A stretch of DNA of 64,000 nt from Mobilicoccus pelagius NBRC 104925 (GCF_000247995.1 NZ_BAFE01000073.1:1-64000), one strand, 5' to 3'; numbered from the stretch's first letter, positions 9,970 through 19,553 are shown. Numbers and translations are program-made. Notes: generated from the sequence alone by a model not told the origin.

Positions 9970-11733
9970 CTATCGAGCGGGGGTTGCGCGGCCGCGGCGC
10001 CGCCCGGGCAGCAGTAGCCCCGCGGCGGCGAGTGCGGCGAAGGCGGCATCGGGGAAGACCCCGAGACGCGTCGCGAGGGTGGCCGTGTCGCGTAGGGGCA
10101 GCGTGCCCGAGACGACCGCAGGGGTGAAGAGCTCGGTCGCCCCGTGCGCCACCCCGTCGGGGGTGACGAGCGCGCTGATGCCGACGTTGCTCGCGTGGAC
10201 GACGCCCCGCCCGTACTGCACCGCCCGCACCCGACTGATCGCGAGCTGCTGGGCGGACTCGGCCGAGAAGTCGAACATCGCGTTGTTCGTCTGCACGACG
10301 AGGAGGTTGGCACCCTCCCCCACGGCCGCGTCCATGACGTGGTCGACGGCGACCTCGAAGCAGATGCCGAGTCCGGCGCGGATCGTGCCGCCGCCGTCCC
10401 GGAGTGGCACCTCGACGACACCCGGCGTGTGACCGGGCACGAAGTCCCGCTCGAGGAGGTCGACCTGGCGGGTGATCGCGCGGAAGAACGCCCGGTACGG
10501 CATGAACTCGGCGAACGGCACGAGCGCCTGCTTGTCGTAGCGCACGGACGTCGCGCCGACGCCGGGCTCCCAGAGGATCGACGTGTTCGTGAGGTCGTTG
10601 CGGCCCCCGCCGAGGACCGCCCCGACGAGGACCGGACGCCCGATCGCGTCGACCGCCCCGTCGACGACGATCCCCGCGTCGCGGTTGACGAAGGGGTCGA
10701 TGTCGCTCGCATTCTCGGGCCACACGACGAGATCCGGCATGGGGAGCCGGCCCGCGGCGATGTCGTCGGCCGCCTGCCGCGTGACGCGGCCGTGGTTGTC
10801 GAGGATCTGTCGCCGCTTCGCGTTGAAGTCGAGACCCGTGCGCGGCGCGTCGCCCTGGACGGCCATGAGCCTCGCGGGGATGCCGTCCGTCGGCGTGGGG
10901 ACGAGCATCGGCGTCGTCGCGACGAGGAGTGCCGCGACGGTGGGGACGAGGATGGGGACGAGCGCCGGACGCGACGACGTGACCGCGGGGGATCTCGTGC
11001 TCGACGCGGCATGGGAGCCGGTCGGCTCGTGGGCGTGGGCGTGGGCGTGGGCGTGGGCGACGGCGGATGCGTCGTGGTGCGCGTCGTGGCATGAGCCGAC
11101 GGTGCGGTCGCTCCCGCCCTGCGTGCGGGCCGTGGTGCGGGCGTGGCGGAGGGCGTCGACGGCGGCGAGGACGAGACATCCGAGGAGCGCGGTGCCGAAC
11201 CCGAGGAGGGCGGGGCCGCCCCACGCGGCGAGATGGAGGAGCGGGCCGTCGGCCTGGCTGTAGGCGACGCGTCCCCAGGGGAACCCGCCGAACGGCCCCG
11301 AGGCGCGGGCCCATTCGCACGCCGACCAGCTCGCGGCGACGACGACGGGCCACCACGGGCCCCACGGTGCGCCGGACCGGAGAGCGCCGAATCGTGCAGC
11401 GGAGGCGGTGTGGTCGGTGGACGCATGCGCACGACGGCGCCGGTGCGCGACCGCGACGAGCGTACCGAATACCCCGACGAAGACGGCCTCCGCGGTCGCG
11501 AGCGCGAGCCACGGGAGCGGGCCGACGTGGAGACCCGTCCACGAGACGTAGGGGACGAACCATCCCAGGCCCGCGACGAACCCGAGCCCGAACCCGGCAG
11601 CCGGGCGGACGTCGCGGCACGCGGCGACGATCAGGGCGATGCCGAGCGGGGCCGCCGCCCACACGCCGATGTCGGGGAACGCGATCCAGACGAGGAGGCC
11701 TCCGAGGAGAGCGAGGACGGGACGGCGCAGCAC
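9970..11733 (-). CDS. lnt: apolipoprotein N-acyltransferase Lnt
   Basis: A 587-residue membrane enzyme that adds the third acyl chain to diacylglyceryl lipoproteins. The N-terminal half has six or more membrane segments; the C-terminal half is a nitrilase-fold domain with VVWPENASD (catalytic Glu), YDKQALVPFAE (Lys) and GLGICFEV (nucleophile Cys), then a final membrane helix. It is longer than usual because of a roughly 50-residue polar insert rich in His-Ala repeats, in what should be a cytoplasmic loop. The GTG start at 11733 lies 6 nt after TAGTCT (11745-11740), so the transcript is probably leaderless and covers lnt-ppm1-fxsA. Confidence 0.92.
   Translation of the reverse strand: MLRRPVLALLGGLLVWIAFPDIGVWAAAPLGIALIVAACRDVRPAAGFGLGFVAGLGWFVPYVSWTGLHVGPLPWLALATAEAVFVGVFGTLVAVAHRRRRAHASTDHTASAARFGALRSGAPWGPWWPVVVAASWSACEWARASGPFGGFPWGRVAYSQADGPLLHLAAWGGPALLGFGTALLGCLVLAAVDALRHARTTARTQGGSDRTVGSCHDAHHDASAVAHAHAHAHAHEPTGSHAASSTRSPAVTSSRPALVPILVPTVAALLVATTPMLVPTPTDGIPARLMAVQGDAPRTGLDFNAKRRQILDNHGRVTRQAADDIAAGRLPMPDLVVWPENASDIDPFVNRDAGIVVDGAVDAIGRPVLVGAVLGGGRNDLTNTSILWEPGVGATSVRYDKQALVPFAEFMPYRAFFRAITRQVDLLERDFVPGHTPGVVEVPLRDGGGTIRAGLGICFEVAVDHVMDAAVGEGANLLVVQTNNAMFDFSAESAQQLAISRVRAVQYGRGVVHASNVGISALVTPDGVAHGATELFTPAVVSGTLPLRDTATLATRLGVFPDAAFAALAAAGLLLPGRRRGRATPAR
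11029..11058 (+). repeat. hexanucleotide tandem repeat (GTGGGC)5 inside lnt
   Basis: Five exact GTGGGC units. On the coding strand they encode alternating His-Ala in Lnt. Changes in copy number would stay in frame. Confidence 0.9.
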
Positions 11734-11840
11734 CCGCTCAGACTAGGGGCTCCCCCGTCTTTCCCCGCCCGCCCCGGAGTCCGGGCTCGGTGGGGCGGTG
11801 GCGGAGATGACACCCGTCGGGCGGGTGGCGACGGCGGTCG

Positions 11841-13484
11841 TCAGTACCGGAACCGGCCGACGAGCGACTGGAGCTCCTGGGCCCGGCCCGCGAGCTCCTG
11901 CGCCGCGTGGGCGGTGTCCCCGGCGGCCTGTGTCGTCTCGGCGGAGGCCTGGGAGACCTCGCCGACGTATGCGGCGATCTGCGTGGCGCCGGTCGAGGCG
12001 TCGGAGACGTTGCGGCCCATCTCGTTCGTCGTCGCGGTCTGCTCCTCGACCGCGCTGGCGATGGTGGCCTGGGTGTCGTTGATCTGCGCGATGATCGAGC
12101 CGATCTGGGAGATCGCGGCGACGGCGGCCTCGGTGTCGACCTGGATCGCCTCGACCCGGCGGCCGATGTCCTCGGTCGCCTTGCTCGTCTCCTGGGCGAG
12201 GTCCTTGACCTCGTTGGCGACGACGGCGAAGCCCTTGCCCGCCTCCCCGGCACGCGCCGCCTCGATCGTCGCGTTCAACGCGAGGAGATTCGTCTGCTCC
12301 GCGATGCTCGTGATCGTCTTGATGACGTTGCCGATCTCGACCGAGCTCTCACCGAGCTTCGCGACGGTCCCGTTCGTCCGGTCTGCGACCTGCACGGCAC
12401 TGGCGGCCACACCGGCGGCGTCGTTCGCGTTCTTCGCGATCTCCCGGATGCTCGCGGTCATCTCCTCGGTGCCCGCGGCCACCGTCGAGACGTTCTGAGA
12501 GACCTCGCCCGCCGAGCCCGCGGCGGCGTCGGCGCGCTGGGCGCTGAGGGTCGCCGAGGAGTTCATCTGGGCGGCCGTCGCGGTGAGCTCCTCCGAGGCG
12601 GCCGCGACGGTGCCGGACGCCTGGCCGACGTCGCGGAGCACCCCCCGCAGCGACTCGCGGCTCTCCTCGAGGGCCCGCGCCATGTCGCCGATCTCGTCGT
12701 TCGTCGACACCTCGGCACCGACGCGCAGGTCGCCCTCACCCATCGCCCGCACACTCGTGAGGACGCTGCGGACACCGCGGAGGATGTTCCCGGAGATGCG
12801 CCCCGTGAGCACGGTGAGCGCGAGCGCCGCGAGGAGGAGACCGGCGAGGGAGATCCACATCGCGCGGTTCTCCGCGGAGGCGGCCGCGGCCTTCGACTGG
12901 GCGACCGCCGTCGTGATCGCCGAGTCGATCTCGCCGTACGCGGATCGGATCTCGTTGACGGACGCGGCGGACTCCGTCGCGCCGAGACGCTTCGCCTCGG
13001 CGAGATCGGCCGGCTTGCCCGTCTTCACGAGGCCCGCGATGCGGTCGTCGTTGGCCTTCCATCCGTCGACGGCCTTCGCCATCGTCGCGAAGGCCTGCTT
13101 GCCCTCGGCGGAGTCGGCGCCGGCGCCGAGCTCCTTCAGGTGGGTGTCGAGCTCCTTCGAGGCCTCGAGGTACGCGGCCCGGCTCGGTGACGACGGATCC
13201 ACGGCCTTCGCGCCGATCTCGTCGGCCTCGAGGAGGTACCCGTTCTGCTGCCCGTCGAGTTCGCTGATCTCACCGTTCACTGCCTCGACGAGGCGACCGG
13301 CCGTGAGGGCCCCCGCCTGCGACTCCGCTGCGGCGTCGAGCCGTGCGAGGGAGGAGAGGTTGAGAAGGGTCAGCAGAACCGCGACGAGGAGGCCGGAACC
13401 TCCGAGTGCGGTGAGCTTCGCCCGGATCCCCACCCGGCGTCGGGTGGGGGTGGTGTCGGGGACGTCGTGCTCCGAGATGCTCAT
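11841..13484 (-). CDS. methyl-accepting chemotaxis protein
   Basis: A 547-residue transmembrane chemoreceptor. Order: basic N-terminus, TM1 ([12 protein letters not shown]), an extracytoplasmic four-helix-type ligand domain of about 150 residues, TM2 ([18 protein letters not shown]), a HAMP domain, then the cytoplasmic signalling coiled coil with the conserved tip [20 protein letters not shown] and [11 protein letters not shown]. It would report to CheA/CheW; no che or flagellar genes lie nearby, so it is an orphan receptor in this window. ATG 13484 is preceded by AAGGA and begins the polar N-terminus; the upstream ATG at 13544 has no such support. The ligand is unknown. Confidence 0.92.
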   Translation of the reverse strand: MSISEHDVPDTTPTRRRVGIRAKLTALGGSGLLVAVLLTLLNLSSLARLDAAAESQAGALTAGRLVEAVNGEISELDGQQNGYLLEADEIGAKAVDPSSPSRAAYLEASKELDTHLKELGAGADSAEGKQAFATMAKAVDGWKANDDRIAGLVKTGKPADLAEAKRLGATESAASVNEIRSAYGEIDSAITTAVAQSKAAAASAENRAMWISLAGLLLAALALTVLTGRISGNILRGVRSVLTSVRAMGEGDLRVGAEVSTNDEIGDMARALEESRESLRGVLRDVGQASGTVAAASEELTATAAQMNSSATLSAQRADAAAGSAGEVSQNVSTVAAGTEEMTASIREIAKNANDAAGVAASAVQVADRTNGTVAKLGESSVEIGNVIKTITSIAEQTNLLALNATIEAARAGEAGKGFAVVANEVKDLAQETSKATEDIGRRVEAIQVDTEAAVAAISQIGSIIAQINDTQATIASAVEEQTATTNEMGRNVSDASTGATQIAAYVGEVSQASAETTQAAGDTAHAAQELAGRAQELQSLVGRFRY

Positions 13485-13676
13485 CGTGATCCTTGGCCGG
13501 ACGTGGTTGATCACGTCCCGGCGTGGCATGGCGGCGCAGTGCACCGCGGGGTGGGGAGGGGGGTGTCACCGTGCCCATCGGCAGCGAACGGCCGGAAACG
13601 AGGACCGCCAGCGGATCGTGCGCCTCCTCGCGGGAGGGCCCGCGGGCGCGTCGTCCTCGCGGGCGCCCGCGAGGGG

Positions 13677-13758
13677 GCGAGGCCTGCACACCGGTGGGGC
13701 CAGACTCCCGCCGCCAGGAGGCGGAGAGCCTGTTGTCTACTGGGTGTGCAGGCCTCGC
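13677..13758 (-). ncRNA. candidate structured leader RNA (16-bp closing stem with nested hairpin)
   Basis: Arms 13677-13692 and 13743-13758 are perfect 16-bp reverse complements. They enclose a second near-perfect hairpin (about 13701-13730, roughly 11 bp with one bulge). It sits in the putative leader of the chemoreceptor mRNA. It fits none of the common riboswitch consensus motifs I could recall (cobalamin, TPP, SAM-IV, ydaO, FMN, c-di-GMP-I). It could be a regulatory RNA, an attenuator or a small palindromic repeat element. Confidence 0.35.
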
Positions 13759-13895
13759 AGCCACCGCGTTGGTCCGGGGAGCCGTGGAGGTCTCCCCCGC
13801 CGGAATCGACGACCGCGCGCGCACGTCGCCGCGCCGGGCAGTGCGGAGGGGACCACCGTGGGCCCTGGCAGGGGTCCGGCGGTGACAACACGTCC

Positions 13896-13923
13896 ACGCT
13901 ACCGGTCCCTCGATCTCAGTCAA
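13896..13923 (-). promoter_or_regulatory. sigma-70-type promoter candidate for chemoreceptor gene
   Basis: On the minus strand TTGACT (13923-13918) and TAGCGT (13901-13896) are separated by 16 nt, a good match to the primary-sigma consensus. Transcription would begin near 13889. Confidence 0.45.
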
Positions 13924-14159
13924 CACGGCCCCCACCTGCATCGATTTGACAAATTCGCAGATGGGACCTGGACGGCACGAAACGTCAGCATTCGTTCAAG
14001 AAGTTGGCGGGCACCTGCACGGATGACCGGAGGTCTCAGGCGCCGACGTGCCCCCTGCTGCGTGAGGCGCGCGGAGCGATCGCCGTGTCGCACAGGAGAG
14101 CCGTCGAGAGGGGCCTCTCCACCGCGAGTGGCTCTCCCCCACCGTGGGAGACTGCGCCC

Positions 14160-14675
14160 ATGGCGCGACGCACCACCACGAAGCCCGCACACGGCGGGGC
14201 GACCCCGGCCGTGACGCTTCTCACTCGACTCGGCGTGCCGTTCACCGAGCACCACTACGACCACGATCCCGACGCCGAGTCCTTCGGTCGGGAGGCGGCC
14301 GAGAAGCTCGGCGTCGACCCGGCAGTCGTCCTCAAGACCCTCGTCGTCGACCTCTCCCCCGGCGGTGGACGCGGCCTCGGCGTCGCCATCCTCCCCGTCG
14401 ACCACCGGCTCGACCTCAAGGCCGCCGGCGCCGGACTCGGCGTGAAGAAGGTCGCGCTCGCCGACCACGCCGCCGCGGAGCGCTCGAGCGGGTACGTCGC
14501 CGGGGGCATCAGCCCCCTCGGCCAGCGGACGGTGCTGCCCACCGTCCTCGACGAGTCGACCCTCGCCCACGAGACGGTCTACGTCTCGGGCGGACGCCGC
14601 GGTTTCGACGTCGCAATCGCCCCGGCCGACCTGGTCTCGATCCTCTCGGCCCGCACCGCCCCGATCACGCGTTGA
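14160..14675 (+). CDS. ybaK: Cys-tRNA(Pro)/aminoacyl-tRNA deacylase, YbaK family
   Basis: A 171-residue single-domain protein of the YbaK/ProX fold that hydrolyses mischarged Cys-tRNA(Pro). Family features: FTEHHYDHDPD at the N-terminus, the lysine-containing VLKTLVVDL, KKVALADHAAAERSSGYVAGGISPLG, where GGISPLG is diagnostic, and a C-terminal substrate-pocket strand. The ATG at 14160 is preceded by GGGAG. It is followed after 50 nt by the 5'-3' exonuclease gene on the same strand, so the two may share a transcript. Confidence 0.92.
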   Translation: MARRTTTKPAHGGATPAVTLLTRLGVPFTEHHYDHDPDAESFGREAAEKLGVDPAVVLKTLVVDLSPGGGRGLGVAILPVDHRLDLKAAGAGLGVKKVALADHAAAERSSGYVAGGISPLGQRTVLPTVLDESTLAHETVYVSGGRRGFDVAIAPADLVSILSARTAPITR

Positions 14676-14725
14676 GGCCGACCGAACCCGCCCGCCCGTC
14701 CCCCCTCACCGACCGGAGACGCCCC

Positions 14726-15670
14726 GTGAGTCCTCTCATGCTGCTCGACACGGCCTCGCTGTACTTCCGCGCGTTCTACGGCGTGCCCGACAGGTCGGGA
14801 CCCGGGGAGACGCCGCGCAACGCGGTGACGGGCCTCGTCGACATGATGACGACCCTCGTCCGGACACACCGCCCGTCGGGCCTCGTCGCGTGCTGGGACG
14901 ACGACTGGCGTCCGGCGTTCCGCGTCGAGGCGATCCCCTCCTACAAGGCGCACCGCGTCGACGAGGGCTCCGTCCACGAGGGCGTCCCCACCGGCGTCGC
15001 CGAGGAGGTGCCCGAGACGCTCGCCGTACAGGTGCCGGTGATCGTCGACCTCCTCGCGGCCATCGGCATCCCCCGCATCGGGTACCCCGGATACGAGGCC
15101 GACGACGTCATCGGCACCCTCACGACCCGGGCGAGCGAGGCGGGGCGTCCCGTTCTCGTCGTCACCGGCGACCGTGACCTCTTCCAGCTCGTCGACGACG
15201 ACGCGGGAGTGCGGGTGCTCTACACGGCGCGTGGCGGGATCCGCGGTGGGGACGTCGTCGACGAGGCGTTCCTCCAGGAGCACTACGGGGTGCCGCACGG
15301 AGCGGCGTACGCCGATCTCGCGCTCCTGCGTGGGGATCCGAGCGACGGCCTTCCCGGCGTCAAGGGCATCGGCGAGAAGACCGCGGTGCGGCTGCTCGCC
15401 GAGTACGGCAGCGTCGCCGCGCTGCAGGAGGCCGTCGCCGCCGGCGACCCGCCGAAGGGAGCCGTCGGGCGTCGCCTCGTCGACTCGGGCGACTACCTCG
15501 ACCGGGCCCGACCCGTCGTCCTCGTCGCCCGCGACATCCCCGTGGAAGGCTCGATCGACGGCGGCGTGCCCGAACGCGTCGCCGACCCGGCCGCCCTCGC
15601 CCACCTCGTCGAGACCCACCGACTCACCGGCGTCCCCCGCCTCCTCGACGCCCTTGGGATCCGTCTCTGA
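14726..15670 (+). CDS. 5'-3' exonuclease (Pol I N-terminal-type FEN domain)
   Basis: A 314-residue stand-alone flap endonuclease/5'-3' exonuclease related to the N-terminal domain of DNA polymerase I. Metal-site and helical-arch motifs: LMLLDTASLYFRAF, WDDDWRPAFR, YPGYEADDVIGTL, VVTGDRDLFQLV, and the helix-hairpin-helix GDPSDGLPGVKGIGEKTA. It has no polymerase domain; actinobacteria commonly carry such a paralogue (Bpr/ExoIX-like) beside polA. GTG 14726 follows CGGAGA with 7-nt spacing; ATG 14738 is a weaker choice. It likely acts in flap removal during lagging-strand or repair synthesis. Confidence 0.92.
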   Translation: MSPLMLLDTASLYFRAFYGVPDRSGPGETPRNAVTGLVDMMTTLVRTHRPSGLVACWDDDWRPAFRVEAIPSYKAHRVDEGSVHEGVPTGVAEEVPETLAVQVPVIVDLLAAIGIPRIGYPGYEADDVIGTLTTRASEAGRPVLVVTGDRDLFQLVDDDAGVRVLYTARGGIRGGDVVDEAFLQEHYGVPHGAAYADLALLRGDPSDGLPGVKGIGEKTAVRLLAEYGSVAALQEAVAAGDPPKGAVGRRLVDSGDYLDRARPVVLVARDIPVEGSIDGGVPERVADPAALAHLVETHRLTGVPRLLDALGIRL

Positions 15671-15727
15671 GCCCCGCCCGCGACTCCGGCCGGGCCGTTC
15701 GTGGCCCGACCGAAGGGGAGCGACGGT

Positions 15728-18721
15728 TCAGTCGAGCCGGTCGGCCGCGATGACGCCACGCATGACGGCGTCGACGGCCTTGCGCGCCGCGAGCGACACC
15801 TTGGCGTCGGGGGCGACGTCGGCGATCTGGTCGAGGAGGTCGACCGTCTGCTTGCACCGGCGCACGAAATCGCCTGCGGCGAGATCGGAGTCGCGGAGCA
15901 CGACCCCGAGGCTGCGGCCGCTGGCCCATCGGTACACGAGCGGTGCGAGGCCCGGATCGGGGTAGGCGGTCGTCGGCAACCCGTGGTCGTTCTCGGCATC
16001 CTCGATGCCGCTCCAGAGCCGCACCATCTTCGTGTGGACCTCGTCGAGGGTGTGCGTCGGCATCTGCGGGAGGAGATCACCCTCGTCGCGCCTCGGCTCG
16101 TGGATGAGGCACGTGACCGCCGCGGCGAGCTCCGCCGGGGTGAGCCCAGAGAACAGCCCGTCCCGCAGACACTCGGCCGTGAGGAGGTCCCGCTCGGTGT
16201 AGACGTGCCGCAGCCGGCCGCCGAGCTCGGTGACCTCCTGCCCCGCCTCGTCGAGGTACCCCCGCGCCGAGAGCAGGTCGCACACCCGGTCGAACGTGCG
16301 GGCGACGGATCCCGTGCGGCCGCCGACGCGACGTTCGAGGTCGGCACGCTCCCGCTGTGCCCGCCACCAGCGTTCCGCCCAGCGGGCGTGGGCCTCCCGA
16401 TCCGAGCAGCCGTGGCACGGGTGGGCGCGGAGCTGCCGCCGCAGCTCGGTGATCTCCCGCTCCTGGGGTGAGAGGGGCGCGTCGTCGACTCCCCCATCGG
16501 AGCGGGCGGCGTCGTCGCGCGGCTCGTCGGGGATCTTGACCCGCATCGTCGCGGCGAGGTCGCGTCGCTCTTTCGCGTTGCGGGGGTTGAGACCCTTGTC
16601 GACGGTGAGATGCGCGTACGGCTCGAGCGGACCCTGCACGTCGTCGGTGGTGAGGCGCCGCAACCGGGCCTCCTCCGTGACGACCTGCGGCGCCGCCCCC
16701 TGCCCCTTGTGCCCGCGCGAGGCCGTGACGACGACGGCACGCCCGCCGTGCCGCCCCGGCAGCCACACGACGTCGCCGGGGGCGAGCTCGGCGAGGGAGG
16801 CGTCGACGGCGAGACGCGCCGACGCGGCCCGCGCCCGGCCCGCGTCCTTCTCGACGTCCGCGAGTCGACGACGCAGCGCCGCGTACTCGGTGAAGTCGCC
16901 GAGGTGGCACGTCATCGCCTCCTCGTAGCCGGCCATCGCCTCGGTGAGCTCCCGGATCGTGCGGTTGAGCCCGACGACGGACCGGTCGGCCTGGAACTGC
17001 GCGAACGACGTCTCGAGGACCTCACGGGTGCGCTCCCGCCCGAACCGCGCGACGAGGTTGACGGCCATGTTGTACGTCGGCCGGAAGCTGCTCCGCAGCG
17101 GATACGTGCGCGTCGAGGCGAGGCCGCCGACCGCGAGCGGATCCATGTGCGGGTTCCACACGACGACGGCGTGCCCCTCGACGTCGATCCCGCGCCGCCC
17201 CGCGCGGCCCGTGAGCTGCGTGTACTCCGCCGGCGTGATGTCGGCGTGGGTCTGCCCGTTGAACTTGACGAGCTTCTCGAGGACGACGCTGCGCGCCGGC
17301 ATGTTGATGCCGAGCGCGAGCGTCTCCGTGGCGAACACGGCCTTGATGCGGCCCTGGGTGAAGAGGAGCTCGACGATCTCCCGGAACGCCGGCAGCATCC
17401 CCGCGTGGTGGGCGGCGAACCCGCGCGAGAGCCCCTCGACGAAGGTGGCGTACCCGAGGACGACGAGATCGCCCGGCGCGATGCCCCGCACCGCGTCCTC
17501 GACGAGGTCGTGGATGCGTTCCCCCTCCTCGTGCGGGATGAGACGCATGTCGGCGACGATCATCTGCTCGACGGCCGCGTCGCACCCGGCACGACTGAAG
17601 ATGAACGTGATCGCGGGCAGCAGAGCTGCCCGGTCGAGCGCGGCGACGACCTGAGGACGCGTCGGCAGACCGCCAGGACGCCCGCCCCGGCGGGGTCCGG
17701 CAGTCTGCGGGTCGACCGGCGACCACGTGTCGGCCTCGCCTCGGCGCGCGCCGTGACTGCGGCGGTCGCGTCCGTGGCCACCACGGGACTCCCCGCCGCG
17801 GGGACGGCCGCGTCGACCGCGGGGCGCGCCCGCGTCCTCGAGCCGGCCACGACGTCGCTGCGAGGACCGCTTCATCGCCTCGATCGCCTCGAGGAGATCC
17901 GGGTCGAGCGTCGCGCGGATCTCGCGTTCGCGGTCGGACCGCCGCTCGGCGCGGCGCCGGTGACGGGACGCGCGCCCGGCCCCGCCGGAACGGCTCTCCC
18001 CGCCGTCGATGCCGCCCGGGTCGGGCTCCCCGGTGTCGGTCTGCTCGACGAAGAGGTCGAAGAGGTCGCGGCCGACCATCATGTGCTGCCACAGCGGCAC
18101 GGGCCGGTGCTCGGAGACGACGACCTCCGTCTCGCCCCGCACCTCCCCCAGCCAGGCGCCGAACTCCTCGGCGTTGCTCACCGTCGCCGAGAGGGACACG
18201 ACCTGCACGTGGCGCGGCAGGTGGATGATGACCTCCTCCCACACGGCTCCGCGGAGCCGGTCGGCGAGGTAGTGGACCTCGTCCATGACGACGAACCCGA
18301 GCCCCCGCAGCGTCGTGGAGTCGGTGTACATCATGTTGCGGAGCACCTCGGTCGTCATGACGACGATCGGCGCCTCGCCGTTGATCGAGGAGTCACCCGT
18401 GAGGAGGCCGACGTTCTCGGCGCCGTGACGCTTGGCGAGGTCGGCGTACTTCTGGTTGGAGAGGGCCTTGATCGGCGTCGTGTAGAACGCCTTCTGGCCG
18501 CGCGCGAGGCCGAGGTGGACGGCGAACTCCCCGACGACCGTCTTGCCCGCACCCGTGGGGGCGGCGACGAGGACGCCCTTGCCGTCCTCGAGGGCGCGGC
18601 AGGCGCGCACCTGGAAGTCGTCGAGGTCGAAGTCGAGACGGCGTTCGAACAGTGCGAGCTGGGAGACCGCGTGCTCGCGCCGGCGTCGGGAGGCGGCATA
18701 CCGTTCCGCAGGGGAGGACAT
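15728..18721 (-). CDS. helY: HelY-type DEAH/DEVH RNA helicase (Ski2/Mtr4-like)
   Basis: A 997-residue superfamily-2 helicase. Walker A APTGAGKT is at 54-61, DEVH at 147-150, SAT near 178, and the second RecA domain has QLTGRAGRRGID; the C-terminal half matches the Ski2/Mtr4 extension with an arch and DSHCT-like region. Such proteins are tied to RNA turnover in actinobacteria. It carries an unusual Arg/Gly-rich insert of about 120 residues (230-353) between the two RecA domains. TAGCCT (18734-18729) lies 7 nt before ATG 18721, suggesting leaderless expression. tatC ends 34 nt upstream on the same strand. Confidence 0.93.
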   Translation of the reverse strand: MSSPAERYAASRRRREHAVSQLALFERRLDFDLDDFQVRACRALEDGKGVLVAAPTGAGKTVVGEFAVHLGLARGQKAFYTTPIKALSNQKYADLAKRHGAENVGLLTGDSSINGEAPIVVMTTEVLRNMMYTDSTTLRGLGFVVMDEVHYLADRLRGAVWEEVIIHLPRHVQVVSLSATVSNAEEFGAWLGEVRGETEVVVSEHRPVPLWQHMMVGRDLFDLFVEQTDTGEPDPGGIDGGESRSGGAGRASRHRRRAERRSDREREIRATLDPDLLEAIEAMKRSSQRRRGRLEDAGAPRGRRGRPRGGESRGGHGRDRRSHGARRGEADTWSPVDPQTAGPRRGGRPGGLPTRPQVVAALDRAALLPAITFIFSRAGCDAAVEQMIVADMRLIPHEEGERIHDLVEDAVRGIAPGDLVVLGYATFVEGLSRGFAAHHAGMLPAFREIVELLFTQGRIKAVFATETLALGINMPARSVVLEKLVKFNGQTHADITPAEYTQLTGRAGRRGIDVEGHAVVVWNPHMDPLAVGGLASTRTYPLRSSFRPTYNMAVNLVARFGRERTREVLETSFAQFQADRSVVGLNRTIRELTEAMAGYEEAMTCHLGDFTEYAALRRRLADVEKDAGRARAASARLAVDASLAELAPGDVVWLPGRHGGRAVVVTASRGHKGQGAAPQVVTEEARLRRLTTDDVQGPLEPYAHLTVDKGLNPRNAKERRDLAATMRVKIPDEPRDDAARSDGGVDDAPLSPQEREITELRRQLRAHPCHGCSDREAHARWAERWWRAQRERADLERRVGGRTGSVARTFDRVCDLLSARGYLDEAGQEVTELGGRLRHVYTERDLLTAECLRDGLFSGLTPAELAAAVTCLIHEPRRDEGDLLPQMPTHTLDEVHTKMVRLWSGIEDAENDHGLPTTAYPDPGLAPLVYRWASGRSLGVVLRDSDLAAGDFVRRCKQTVDLLDQIADVAPDAKVSLAARKAVDAVMRGVIAADRLD

Positions 18722-18755
18722 GGCCGCAAGGCTAGGGCACGCGACCGACGACCCG

Positions 18756-19544
18756 TCAGAGCGGGCTGGCCTCGTCGTCGGGTGTCTCGATCCAGTCGGG
18801 GCGACGCTTGGCGCGGATGCGGTCGAGGATCGCGGCGACGCCGCAGGCCCCGAAGTACAGGCCGACCATCGGCAGTGCCATGCCCGACATCGTCCACGGG
18901 TCCGGCGTCGGGGTGATGACCGCGGCGAAGACGAAGATGAGCAGCACGGCCCACCGCCACGCCTTGAGCATCGTCCTCGCGGGGAGCACCCCGACCATGT
19001 TGAGGGCGACGAGGAGGATCGGCAGAAGGAACGAGAACCCGAACGCGAGGATGAACCGTGTGACGAACGTGAGGTAGAACGACGCGTCGATGATGTTGTC
19101 GCCCACCGTCGGGGTGAACCCGAGGAGGACGTTGACCGCGGCGTCGAGGGTGCGGTAGGCGAACCAGCACCCCGCGAGGAACAGCGGCACCGAGCACGTG
19201 ATGAACAGCATCGCGATGCGCTTCTCGTTCTTGCGCAGGCCGGGCACGACGAACGCCCAGATCTCCCACAACCACACCGGGCTGGAGAGGATCACCGCGA
19301 CGAAGAGCGCCACCTGGAGGTGGACGACGAACGGGTCGGTGAGGTTGGCGAAGTTGAGTTCGGCCCCGCGCCGCTTCATCGGCGCCGCGAGGGCGGCGAT
19401 GAGCGAGTCGTAGAGCACCCATCCCGGGATCGCCGCGACGACGAGCGCGACGGCGGCGACGAGGATGCGGTTGCGGAGTTCACGAAGGTGCGCCCCGAGT
19501 GTCATCCTCCCCTCGGGGTCGCGCTTCGCACGACGGAGCGCCAC
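18756..19544 (-). CDS. tatC: twin-arginine translocase subunit TatC
   Basis: A 262-residue protein with six membrane helices and the TatC landmarks: LGAHLRELRNRI at the N-terminus (signal-peptide recognition), FANLTDPFVVHLQVAL, and PVWLWEIWAFVVPGL, with the conserved Glu and Pro residues. It forms the Tat receptor with TatA-type subunits and exports folded proteins. The GTG at 19544 is 9 nt after the tatA stop; an internal ATG at 19505, directly behind GAGGGGAGG, is the alternative and would remove 13 residues. The C-terminus is acidic and cytoplasmic. It is transcribed with tatA and probably downstream of pafBC. Confidence 0.94.
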   Translation of the reverse strand: MALRRAKRDPEGRMTLGAHLRELRNRILVAAVALVVAAIPGWVLYDSLIAALAAPMKRRGAELNFANLTDPFVVHLQVALFVAVILSSPVWLWEIWAFVVPGLRKNEKRIAMLFITCSVPLFLAGCWFAYRTLDAAVNVLLGFTPTVGDNIIDASFYLTFVTRFILAFGFSFLLPILLVALNMVGVLPARTMLKAWRWAVLLIFVFAAVITPTPDPWTMSGMALPMVGLYFGACGVAAILDRIRAKRRPDWIETPDDEASPL

Positions 19545-19553
19545 GGTCGGCGC

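Larger units (their letters stand above)
13485..14159. other. long intergenic region with chemoreceptor leader
   Basis: No gene was found in these 675 nt between the divergent chemoreceptor and ybaK genes. It holds a good minus-strand promoter (13923-13896), a perfect 20-bp palindrome (13655-13674) and an 82-nt stem-loop unit (13677-13758). The predicted chemoreceptor 5' leader would be about 400 nt. Confidence 0.6.

Noticed and set aside
13677-13758. The 82-nt inverted-repeat unit as a MITE or insertion-sequence end
   Set aside because: No second copy and no target duplication were seen in the window; its position inside a likely leader favours a local RNA structure, so it is listed as such.
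15728-18916. Long plus-strand frame opposite helY
   Set aside because: It is antisense, with charged low-complexity sequence, while the minus-strand helicase motifs are unambiguous.
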